A DNA stretch of 6,358 nucleotides. Origin: Anaerolineae bacterium. GTDB lineage: Bacteria > Chloroflexota > Anaerolineae > JAFGEY01. The stretch is from the NCBI GenBank assembly GCA_016929205.1, contig JAFGJF010000096.1:1-6358 (forward strand). The letters are read 5' to 3'. Shown here piece after piece: positions 1-5,222 of this stretch. Within the stretch, counting starts at the first letter, position 1. Each line of letters begins with the position of its first letter. The notes under the pieces were generated by a model, which did no database searches, was not told where the DNA came from, and saw only the letters and a program-made list of their open reading frames with translations. The translations under genes were made by a program, and so were the position numbers.

Positions 1-150
1 GGACCGGTAGAGCGTCAATTCGACGACGGCGGGCAGCTCGGGCTGAAAGGGACGCACGTGATCGATGGAAGCCAGGGCGCAGGCCACCGCATCGCGGATC
101 GCTTGGCGGGCGCTGGGCAGCGACAGGCAGCGGGCCCGGTTCCGGCTGAT
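1..150 (-). pseudogene. C-terminal fragment of M55 D-aminopeptidase (DppA-like), 5' part missing
   Basis: Read on the minus strand from 150 down to the window edge, this frame stays open and gives about 50 residues, beginning ISRNRARCLSLPSARQAIRD and ending FQPELPAVVELTLYRS. The spacing of 'R..A..L....A...IR.A...AL', then 'PF.PELP..VEL', resembles the C-terminal helix and strand of zinc-dependent M55 D-aminopeptidases, which release D-amino acids from peptides. The metal site is in the N-terminal part of that family and is absent here. Upstream of 150 the same frame loses the resemblance and enters the end of the DUF1566 gene, which uses a different frame. No start codon or ribosome binding site fits an independent gene. 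The family call rests on remembered family patterns only. That it is a real coding remnant is supported by its protein-like composition compared with the neighbouring frame. It may continue to a normal stop left of the window. Confidence 0.5.
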
Positions 151-1508
151 GCCCCACTTGCGGTGTTGTTTTGACTGACCAGCGGCAGAAAGATTTTGTA
201 ATCCCCCGTCGGGGTGGCGGTGGGTGTTGGCGTGGGCGTTGAAACGATGGCGTCAGCATCGCGCACCAGGCGGACATAGTTGTAGATGCGAATGGCGTCG
301 CCCTGCGGGCCGTGGCCGGTGGGATAGTCGGCGGGATCGCCCTGTTTGGGATCGCTGCGCTGCGCGCCCGCGCCGTGAACATCAAGCCAGGTGCTGCGCA
401 TATAGCCCAACGCCCGGCCAAAAGAGACGTAAGCCCCAAAGGCGCCGGGTATGGTCATCAGATTAGCGTGGGTGGTGCTGCTCCAGTAGAAGGAGTAGTC
501 AGCGTTGCCCGCTTCGTTGGTGATGCCGGTGACGTTGAACAGTGGGTCAATGGCGGCGGAGCTGGCCGTGTCGGGCGAGCGGGTGTAGTCTAAAATGCTT
601 TGCAGTTCTTTGACGTTGGGCAAGCGCCAGTCGCTGTAGCTGAGGTAGTTGGCGGCATTTTGTGTTTCCACCCAGGCCAGAGCCTCTTCCCAGTTGAGGC
701 CCGCGCCGCTGTCGTTTTGCGCCCACATCAGGCCGGTGGCGCTGTCGGTGATGGTGGCATCGCCGTTGTCGGCGTAGCTGTTTTGGCCGTAGCTGGCGCT
801 GTCGCGGGCGCAGATTACAAAGAAGGTGTTTTCGGTGCTAGCCGGCCCCGGCCTGGTCAGGCCGTACCCTTTGATGCGCCCATCGGCAAAGTTTACGCCG
901 AACATGGTCTCGTCGCCATTCATGGTGGTGCTGACGTAGAGGGTGCTGCTGGCGTACTGGGCGTCGATGATGCGCTCGCCGGCGGTGGTGTCGCCGTAGG
1001 CAAAATAAAAATAGGTGGTGTCGATGAAGGGAGTCAGGCCGCTCGTATCGGTGCCGTTGTAGCCGCTGGGGTCGGTACCGCTGAAATCAATCAGCGAGTA
1101 GAGGGTTTTGATGTCCGGCAGCCGCCAGTCGGTGTGACCAGCCAGCGAAAGGTTGGTGCAGTAAGTTCCGGCCCCGGCGTAGGTCAGCTTGTCGGCGGCG
1201 TCGATGTCGTTATCGCCGTCGGTGTCGGCGGTCTGCTGCCACATCACGCCAGTGACGTTGTCTGTGACCGTGCCGTCACCGTTGTCGGTGTAGCTGGGCG
1301 CGTTGCCGCTGTGCTGGGCATCCTGCCCGTAAAAGTCCGCGCCCGCGCTGGGGCAGGTGATGGCCGCGCCGGCGGCGTTGTAACAGGTGGTTTGGCCGGT
1401 GTCGACGATGGGATAGCTGGTGGTCTGGGCCTGGGTGGACTGAGATAAACCGATCAACGCAGCGGCCAAGACCAGAAGCAAGATTACGAATCCAAGTTTG
1501 TACTTCAT
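15..1508 (-). CDS. Exported two-repeat DUF1566 (Lcl_C) protein with altered C-terminus
   Basis: The ATG at 1508 is preceded by AAGGAGG six bases away, so the open frame reaching back to 1607 is not the start. The product is 497 residues. Residues 1-28 form a signal peptide (MKYKLGF, a hydrophobic run, then QAQ). Two DUF1566 repeats follow, each with a DNGDGTVTD-type opening (74-83 and 247-255), a GxMW motif and a DWRLP motif (127-131 and 293-297). The second repeat also has YWSST (341-345) and RLVRD (413-417). Residues 95-106, DTDGDNDIDAAD, look like an EF-hand or dockerin-type calcium loop. A PTPTPTATPT linker (425-434) leads to KIFLPLVSQ (438-446), where such proteins normally end. Instead about 51 Pro/Ser/Cys-rich residues follow before a stop. 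That tail is probably out-of-frame reading of a neighbouring gene fragment. The protein should be surface-exposed or secreted. DUF1566 domains are related to lectin-like folds, but the ligand here is unknown. Confidence 0.85.
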   Translation of the reverse strand: MKYKLGFVILLLVLAAALIGLSQSTQAQTTSYPIVDTGQTTCYNAAGAAITCPSAGADFYGQDAQHSGNAPSYTDNGDGTVTDNVTGVMWQQTADTDGDNDIDAADKLTYAGAGTYCTNLSLAGHTDWRLPDIKTLYSLIDFSGTDPSGYNGTDTSGLTPFIDTTYFYFAYGDTTAGERIIDAQYASSTLYVSTTMNGDETMFGVNFADGRIKGYGLTRPGPASTENTFFVICARDSASYGQNSYADNGDATITDSATGLMWAQNDSGAGLNWEEALAWVETQNAANYLSYSDWRLPNVKELQSILDYTRSPDTASSAAIDPLFNVTGITNEAGNADYSFYWSSTTHANLMTIPGAFGAYVSFGRALGYMRSTWLDVHGAGAQRSDPKQGDPADYPTGHGPQGDAIRIYNYVRLVRDADAIVSTPTPTPTATPTGDYKIFLPLVSQNNTASGASAGTGPAACRCPAPAKRSAMRWPAPWLPSITCVPFSPSCPPSSN

Positions 1509-1748
1509 TTGAACCTCCTTGCGGTGAATGCCGAACATTGCATCAGTGATGTTTGACTGTCTATATTCTACCGCCAAGATGTTCAAAAGTTGTTTAGAAG
1601 TGAACAAGATTTGATTCGGGTTTTACGACTCCAAGCTGACGAGGCGTTGTAAAAGGGGACGTGCGATCCTGACTGGACTTGACCAAAACAATGTTCTATG
1701 CGACCCTGGCTTTGCGCCAAGTCAGGCACAGCGTGCAACGCAGGAGGA

Positions 1749-2270
1749 ATGACAAACGGAATACTGTTCTTTCTTTCCGATCGCACCGGCAACTGGCAGA
1801 TCTACCGTTTACACTCATCCAACCCCGACAGACGGCACGTTCCTGCTAATGGACATCTCCGGTGACGGCCAATACCTCGGCTTTATGGAAATCGGGCCAT
1901 ACGAAAAGGCTCAAGACAACACGGCGGATTTTGTCCGTCGCCTTGAGGCGCGTTCATGGAGCAGTTTCTGGATCGCCACAGCCGACGGTGTCAAAGTTTG
2001 GAAGACACACGAAGAGAAGCGCCACCTACAGCACCTGCTGTTCCATCCCACCGACCCCACGACGCTGATAGTTTGCCATGAAAGTCCCTGGGATCGCATC
2101 GAACAGCGCATGTGGTTGATCAAGTGGGACGGTTCGTCGGTGACGATGCCGAGTATGTGGCGTTGCTCGACGTGCAGAGCGGCACCATCACACCGCTCAT
2201 GCGACACAACCAGGAATTGACCATTGCCAACACCCTCTACCATCCGCATTTCTGGCCCACTGGCAAGTCG
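1749..2270 (+). pseudogene. Decayed oligogalacturonate-lyase-like (PL22) beta-propeller gene
   Basis: Three segments of one apparent protein lie in two frames. From 1749 the frame gives ILFFLSDRTGNWQIYRL, a classic PD40/TolB-like propeller blade. From about 1810 a second frame gives LLMDISGDGQYLGFME and later HPTDPTTLIVCHESPWD followed by EQRMWLIKWDGS. Around 2134-2142 the reading returns to the first frame with AEYVALLDVQSGTITPLM and YHPHFWPTGKS. The HPTDP...CHE.PWD...QRMWL block is the strongest link to oligogalacturonate lyases, periplasmic or cytoplasmic enzymes that cleave short pectin fragments. Compared with that family, the N-terminal blade, a stretch between QIYRL and the second segment, a stretch after WDGS, and the C-terminus are all missing. 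The losses are more than single-base slips, so this looks like real decay and not sequencing error. AGGAGG at 1742-1747 is only one base from ATG 1749, and no product is expected. Confidence 0.62.
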
Positions 2271-2328
2271 AACAAGATTGACAATGGTTGCTTGTTCGCT
2301 CATCGTCCATTTCGCCAGGCCATACAAA

Positions 2329-2368
2329 GAGGGCACCGATATCAACATATGTTGTCATCGATGCCCTC
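2329..2368. terminator. 20-bp imperfect hairpin, possible bidirectional terminator
   Basis: The arms 2329-2348 and 2349-2368 are inverted copies with 17 of 20 positions paired. The outer pairs are GAGGGCA / TGCCCTC. Read on the minus strand, the hairpin starts 9 bases past the 3' end of the tRNA and is followed by TTTGTATG, so it could end the tRNA transcript. On the plus strand it is followed by TTGTTT and lies beyond the end of the propeller pseudogene. The U-tracts are short, so efficiency is uncertain. Confidence 0.55.
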
Positions 2369-2377
2369 TTGTTTAGG

Positions 2378-2450
2378 CGCGCCCGGCGGGACTCGAACCC
2401 ACAACCTTCTGATTCGAAGTCAGTGACTCTATCCATTGAGCTACGGGCGC
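2378..2450 (-). tRNA. tRNA-Arg, anticodon TCG (reads CGA)
   Basis: The 73-nt minus-strand sequence folds as a full cloverleaf. The acceptor stem is GCGCCCG/CGGGCGC (7 of 7 pairs), the D stem is GCTC/GAGT with one G-U pair, and the T arm is GTGGG-TTCGAGT-CCCGC. The anticodon loop is CTTCGAA, with TCG at positions 34-36. The anticodon stem ACTGA/TCAGA has four pairs and an A-A mismatch at its outer end (27-43). The discriminator base is G. The genome continues with CCT, so CCA is not encoded and must be added after transcription. A strong promoter lies directly upstream at 2476-2504, and a hairpin downstream at 2329-2368 can end the transcript. This appears to be a single-gene transcription unit. 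Confidence 0.97.
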
Positions 2451-2475
2451 AGGCGGACGCATAGCGTCGGACATG

Positions 2476-2504
2476 ATTGTAGCATGACCGAGGACGTTTG
2501 TCAA
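2476..2504 (-). promoter_or_regulatory. Sigma-70-type promoter of the tRNA-Arg gene
   Basis: On the minus strand, TTGACA (2499-2504, perfect -35) is followed by a 17-base spacer and TACAAT (2476-2481, five of six for the -10). The expected start is near 2469, leaving a leader of about 19 bases before the tRNA 5' end at 2450. The -35 element is immediately preceded by the T-run of the terminator of the upstream small gene. Confidence 0.85.
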
Positions 2505-2540
2505 AAAAAAGAGGTCCTCTGCCCCCACAGTCAGAAGGAC
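2503..2540 (-). terminator. Rho-independent terminator of the 63-residue membrane protein gene
   Basis: On the minus strand, GTCCTTCTG (2540-2532) pairs with CAGAGGAC (2521-2514), leaving one bulged base and a 10-base loop. After three bases come eight T residues (2510-2503). The left arm overlaps the stop codon of the small gene (2533-2531). The T-run shares two bases with the -35 of the tRNA promoter. Confidence 0.6.
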
Positions 2541-2722
2541 TTTTTCCAAGTGCTCAGTCCATTCCCCACAAGCAGGCCGATAAACACCGCCAACACCCAA
2601 TCCCACTGCCCCATAAAGGCCAGCACGATCATCAACATCACCAGCATCACCGACAGGTATAACTGTGGCCGCACCGGCGGATCTTGCTTCCGCTTGTTCC
2701 GCGCCTGTTTTCTTGCCGACAT
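2531..2722 (-). CDS. Small two-helix membrane protein of unknown function (63 aa)
   Basis: I do not recognise a named family. The N-terminal 16 residues are strongly basic (MSARKQARNKRKQ). Two hydrophobic segments follow, about residues 21-38 (YLSVMLVMLMIVLAFMG) and 42-57 (WVLAVFIGLLVGNGLS), split by the short turn QWDW. The tail STWKKSF is basic. The topology suggests a small inner-membrane protein with both ends in the cytoplasm. The residue pattern (basic end, two helices, G-rich second helix) and the terminator placed exactly at the stop codon support a real gene. The ribosome binding site before ATG 2722 is weak (GGATGAG). The gene lies 78 bases downstream of the methyltransferase gene on the same strand, so it may be co-transcribed with it or use a weak promoter in the gap. 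Confidence 0.65.
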   Translation of the reverse strand: MSARKQARNKRKQDPPVRPQLYLSVMLVMLMIVLAFMGQWDWVLAVFIGLLVGNGLSTWKKSF

Positions 2723-2736
2723 ACCACGCTCATCCT

Positions 2737-2766
2737 ATTCTACGCCCTGCGTCTGACCTGTACCAA
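2737..2766 (-). promoter_or_regulatory. Weak candidate promoter for the 63-residue gene
   Basis: On the minus strand, TTGGTA (2761-2766) and TAGAAT (2737-2742) are separated by 18 bases. The -10 matches five of six consensus positions and the -35 four of six. The start would fall close to 2730, leaving only about eight bases before the ATG. This could also be chance, with the gene read from upstream. Confidence 0.3.
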
Positions 2767-2800
2767 GTTCGCGCATTTCTAGTTTGGCGCATTCGCCGAT

Positions 2801-3592
2801 TTACCCTTTTGCCCACTCTATTGGCTTGACAATGTCCTCTTGCACACAGTACGCCTCTGCGTCTTCCAGCCAATCCGCAAGGCCATCCACGCCCCGTCCG
2901 GCCACGGACAAAACGCCGAACTTGCGCACCCAAACTTGATCGTAAAACGTGTTCCAGCTATGGATCTCGATGCGCAGCAGTGGATACTGGACCAGCAGTT
3001 CCACGATCTGATCATCGTTGTACGTGCGTCCCGGAAACCACCGCGCGCGGCCGATACGGTTGGTCAGCAACAGCACCCCGCCAGGCCGAAGCACGCGCAT
3101 CAACTCACCCAGCGTATGCTCGGGACGGGGCGTAAACTCGAGCGCTTCCAGGCAAACCACGGCGTCAAACGTCTCGTCGGGAAAGGGCAGCGCGTCCGCG
3201 TCCTCCCAGATCAACGTGCAGCGCCCGTCAAAAGGAGCCATCCGCTCACGAGCTTTGCGCAGCATACCGATGGAAAGGTCCAGCCCCCAGATCTGCCCCT
3301 CAAAGCGTTCGTCGGACAGCATAGCTTTAGGAAAGCGCCCCGTGCCCACGCCCACATCCAGGATCAGCGGGCGCTGGACGCCTTCCATCCACTCAAACAG
3401 TGGATCGACCAGGCACTCACCATCCCGTTTCCAGGTAATCTCTTTGATGCGATCGTAGTAGCCCGGCGTCCAATCGTACAGCAGGGCCACCACCCGCCGG
3501 CCAAGATAGGCCCCCTCGGTGATCACCAAGGCCCAATACAGAGACAGCCCCAGGGCGACGAACCCCAGTGCAAACCCAAGCCAGACAATCAT
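2801..3592 (-). CDS. Membrane-anchored class I SAM-dependent methyltransferase (UbiE-like)
   Basis: The 263-residue product begins with one hydrophobic segment (residues 2-24, WLGFALGFVALGLSLYWALV), predicted to hold the enzyme at the membrane. A Methyltransf_11-type Rossmann domain follows. Motif I, LILDVGVGTGRF, is at 76-87 and binds S-adenosylmethionine. An acidic loop GLDLS (103-107) binds the ribose. DALPFPDETFDAVVC (133-147) and RVLRPGGVLLLTN (166-178) are the further core strands. The C-terminal 80 residues are less typical and probably carry the substrate site. The substrate is unknown; UbiE-like enzymes act on quinones, lipids and other small molecules, and the anchor favours a lipid. 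ATG 3592 is preceded by GGAAGGTG at suitable spacing, and that site lies inside an inverted repeat with the end of birA. The gene is 77 bases downstream of birA and is probably co-transcribed. Confidence 0.88.
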   Translation of the reverse strand: MIVWLGFALGFVALGLSLYWALVITEGAYLGRRVVALLYDWTPGYYDRIKEITWKRDGECLVDPLFEWMEGVQRPLILDVGVGTGRFPKAMLSDERFEGQIWGLDLSIGMLRKARERMAPFDGRCTLIWEDADALPFPDETFDAVVCLEALEFTPRPEHTLGELMRVLRPGGVLLLTNRIGRARWFPGRTYNDDQIVELLVQYPLLRIEIHSWNTFYDQVWVRKFGVLSVAGRGVDGLADWLEDAEAYCVQEDIVKPIEWAKG

Positions 3593-3596
3593 TTAC

Positions 3597-3692
3597 ACCT
3601 TCCCGGAAGCAGGCAGGTGCCCCCATAGCTGCACCCAAATCATCTCGGAGAAACCGAGCTCAAGTGACATCAATCAGAGCTTCCGGGAAGGT
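3597..3692 (-). promoter_or_regulatory. Perfect 14-bp inverted repeat pairing the birA 3' end with the methyltransferase Shine-Dalgarno
   Basis: On the minus strand the arm ACCTTCCCGGAAGC (3692-3679) encodes the last residues of BirA (LPGS). The second arm, GCTTCCGGGAAGGT (3610-3597), is its exact reverse complement and contains the ribosome binding site of the methyltransferase gene. The 68 bases between include a smaller hairpin, CTCGG-TTTCT-CCGAG (3658-3644). In the mRNA the long stem would hide the ribosome binding site unless a ribosome finishing birA opens it, a layout that fits translational coupling. No T-run follows, so it is not a simple terminator. The pairing is directly visible. 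The regulatory role is inferred. Confidence 0.6.
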
Positions 3693-4509
3693 CCGGTGCT
3701 GGACGCAGGGTCACATCCCCCGCCAGGACACGCTGCACGCTGCCCTCCTCTGTACGCACCAGAAGCGCCCCATCCTCGTCCACACCGATGGCCAGACCCT
3801 CCCATCGCTCAGAAGCGCCTCTCACCTGAACGGGATGCCCCAACGTCGTCAACCGCTCCGCCCACTCTTGGTGGAACGACTGTCCCTCCAGCAAGGCGAG
3901 GTAGCGGCGCTCGATGCCGGTCAAAACCGCAACCAGCACCTCCCGACGTGAAACCGGACGTCCGGCCTCAATCAACAAGCTCGTCGCTGGAGACATCAAG
4001 CGTGGTGCGCCCTCAAACTCCACGTTCACGTTAATCCCGATCCCTACGATGGCATAGCGAACGCCGCTGCTCGTCACCTCCAGTTCGGTCAGAATGCCGC
4101 ATACCTTGCGCCCCTCGATGAGCACATCGTTGGGCCACTTGACGCCGACCTGTCGGTCGGTTGCCTGCAAACCTGCGACCTCTGTACCGATGGCTTCCGA
4201 GATCGCATCACAGACGGCAAGCGAACAGATCATGGTCAGACGCTGCGCCCACAGAGGTACAAAGGAAGGCCGAAACAGCAGCGAAAGCAGCAGGCTGCTT
4301 CCCGACGGCGCCCACCACGACCGCTGCAAACGTCCCCTTCCGGTAGTCTGCTCGTCGGCGAGAACCACCGTTCCTTCCGGTGCACCTTCCTCGGCCAGCC
4401 TGCGCGCCTCGTCCATCGTCGAGCCAACGGTCGGCCAATAGTGGACCGTACGGCCCACCAGGGTCGTCGCGAGTGCATCTCTGATTTCGGCGGCAGTAAG
4501 AGTATCCAT
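3670..4509 (-). CDS. birA: Biotin--[acetyl-CoA-carboxylase] ligase, single-domain type
   Basis: The enzyme makes biotinyl-AMP from biotin and ATP and transfers biotin to a lysine of the carrier protein of acyl-CoA carboxylases. From ATG 4509 the product has 279 residues. The catalytic BPL_LplA_LipB domain shows WPTVGSTMDEAR (25-36), DEQTTGRGRLQRSW (52-65, the biotinyl-AMP loop), VKWPNDVLI (123-131) and GIGINVNV (156-163). The BPL_C domain covers roughly the last 45 residues. There is no N-terminal helix-turn-helix, so unlike E. coli BirA it should not repress biotin genes. A longer frame opens from TTG 4584, but its extra 25 residues resemble no ligase, and a good promoter lies inside that stretch. 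ATG 4509 is therefore chosen, with almost no leader. The gene is divergent from the HIT operon, which ends in an acyl-CoA carboxylase gene, a fitting partner. Confidence 0.93.
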   Translation of the reverse strand: MDTLTAAEIRDALATTLVGRTVHYWPTVGSTMDEARRLAEEGAPEGTVVLADEQTTGRGRLQRSWWAPSGSSLLLSLLFRPSFVPLWAQRLTMICSLAVCDAISEAIGTEVAGLQATDRQVGVKWPNDVLIEGRKVCGILTELEVTSSGVRYAIVGIGINVNVEFEGAPRLMSPATSLLIEAGRPVSRREVLVAVLTGIERRYLALLEGQSFHQEWAERLTTLGHPVQVRGASERWEGLAIGVDEDGALLVRTEEGSVQRVLAGDVTLRPAPDLPGSSD

Positions 4510-4519
4510 AGCGGCCAGA

Positions 4520-4548
4520 AAGGTATCACAGATCGAACGCTGCGTCAA
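4520..4548 (-). promoter_or_regulatory. birA promoter giving a leaderless or near-leaderless mRNA
   Basis: On the minus strand, TTGACG (4543-4548, five of six) is followed by a 17-base spacer and TACCTT (4520-4525, four of six). Only ten bases separate the -10 from ATG 4509. A start at the usual distance would leave zero to about four untranslated bases, and no Shine-Dalgarno can be present. It supports ATG 4509 over the upstream TTG. Confidence 0.6.
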
Positions 4549-4556
4549 GTCCACAC

Positions 4557-4585
4557 TTGGCAAGATAGGCATTTCTAGGTACAAT
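4557..4585 (+). promoter_or_regulatory. Promoter of the HIT gene and the downstream operon
   Basis: TTGGCA (4557-4562, five of six for the -35), a 17-base spacer and TACAAT (4580-4585, five of six for the -10) lie on the plus strand. The expected start is near 4592, giving a leader of about 85 bases. The -35 boxes of this promoter and the birA promoter are eight bases apart in divergent orientation, so one bound protein could affect both. Confidence 0.7.
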
Positions 4586-4591
4586 ACCCCT

Positions 4592-4661
4592 GCTCAGCCC
4601 TGGCTGGGCGCTTATTTTGTCACAAGCCGGCGGTAGACCCACGGGCCTATGAACACGTGGG
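4592..4661 (+). promoter_or_regulatory. Structured 5' leader of the HIT operon (two hairpins)
   Basis: At the predicted 5' end, GCTCAGCC (4592-4599) pairs with GGCTGGGC (4602-4609) with one G-U pair, and TTATTTT follows a few bases later. A second hairpin pairs CCCACG (4638-4643) with CGTGGG (4656-4661) around a 12-base loop. The first may protect the 5' end or act as a weak attenuator. No known riboswitch pattern is recognised. Confidence 0.4.
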
Positions 4662-4676
4662 CACGCAACGCACGGA

Positions 4677-5168
4677 GTGCACAACCTGAAACAGCTTTGG
4701 TCACCCTGGCGAATCGAATATATTCTGAACAAGAAACCGGACTGCTGTGTCTTTTGTGAGGCATTCAAGGCAGATGCCTCCCTGAACCGAGAGTACTTGA
4801 TCCTGCACAGGGGCGCGCATTGCAGCGTGATCATGAACTTGTATCCTTACAACAATGGGCATCTGCTGATCATCCCCTACGCACACCAGATCACATTTGA
4901 GGGACTCTCTGCGGAGGTGCTGACCGAGGTGATGACCCTGATGAACAAATGCGTGGCCGTCTTGCGCGAGGCGCTCAATGCCGAAGGGTTCAACATTGGC
5001 GTGAATCTGGGCAAGATCGCCGGAGCCGGCCTCGAACAACACGTTCACATGCACGTCGTCCCACGGTGGGCAGGAGACACAAACTTTGTGACCACGGTGG
5101 GCCAGGTCCGTTGCATCCCTGAAAGTATGCAGGACACATATGACAAGCTCAAAGCCGCCTGGGACTGA
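4677..5168 (+). CDS. HIT-family hydrolase/transferase (Ap4A phosphorylase-like)
   Basis: HIT proteins act on nucleoside phosphate derivatives such as Ap4A through a histidine triad that forms a nucleotidyl intermediate. The 163-residue product opens with LKQLWSPWRIEYI, typical of the bacterial Ap4A-phosphorylase-like branch. A CVFC pair (24-27) probably takes part in zinc binding. NLYPYNNGHLLIIP (54-67) is the nucleotide-facing strand pair. GFNIGVNLGKIAGAGLEQ leads into HVHMHVVPRW (122-131), the complete His-x-His-x-His catalytic motif. The length suits the family. The start is uncertain. GTG 4677 overlaps the only GGAG, whereas CTG 4686 has that GGAG eight bases upstream and would give the family-like N-terminus KQLWSPWR. 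The protein should be cytoplasmic. It is first in a plus-strand operon, and its precise substrate cannot be told from the sequence. Confidence 0.92.
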   Translation: MHNLKQLWSPWRIEYILNKKPDCCVFCEAFKADASLNREYLILHRGAHCSVIMNLYPYNNGHLLIIPYAHQITFEGLSAEVLTEVMTLMNKCVAVLREALNAEGFNIGVNLGKIAGAGLEQHVHMHVVPRWAGDTNFVTTVGQVRCIPESMQDTYDKLKAAWD

Positions 5169-5222
5169 GCCGTCCACGCCCAAGTCTTTTTCCTCAGACT
5201 GGTGTTACAACACAAGGAACCT

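Noticed and set aside
600..1448. Long plus-strand frame of 282 codons opposite the DUF1566 gene
   Set aside because: Its product is a Val/Gly/Ala-rich low-complexity string with no ribosome binding site. The minus strand has a signal peptide, clear repeats and a strong Shine-Dalgarno.
1583..1792. 69-codon minus-strand frame between the DUF1566 gene and the lyase relic
   Set aside because: No start signal, no recognisable features, and it overlaps the start of the propeller relic, which explains the coding look on the other strand.
2112..2426. Plus-strand frame continuing through the tRNA region
   Set aside because: Only 2139-2270 resembles protein (propeller remnant). The rest reads through the hairpin and the antisense of tRNA-Arg.
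2840..3628. 262-codon plus-strand frame opposite the methyltransferase gene
   Set aside because: It is the antisense shadow of a gene with clear SAM-binding motifs; its product is His/Pro/Gln-rich without any domain signal.
4510..4584. N-terminal extension of BirA from TTG 4584
   Set aside because: The extra residues have no ligase similarity, the TTG has no ribosome binding site, and a promoter with a 17-base spacer lies within this stretch.
5181..5201. Short inverted repeat AGTCT...AGACT between the HIT and membrane protein genes
   Set aside because: A five-pair AT-containing stem without a following T-run; too weak to call a terminator, and the genes look co-transcribed.
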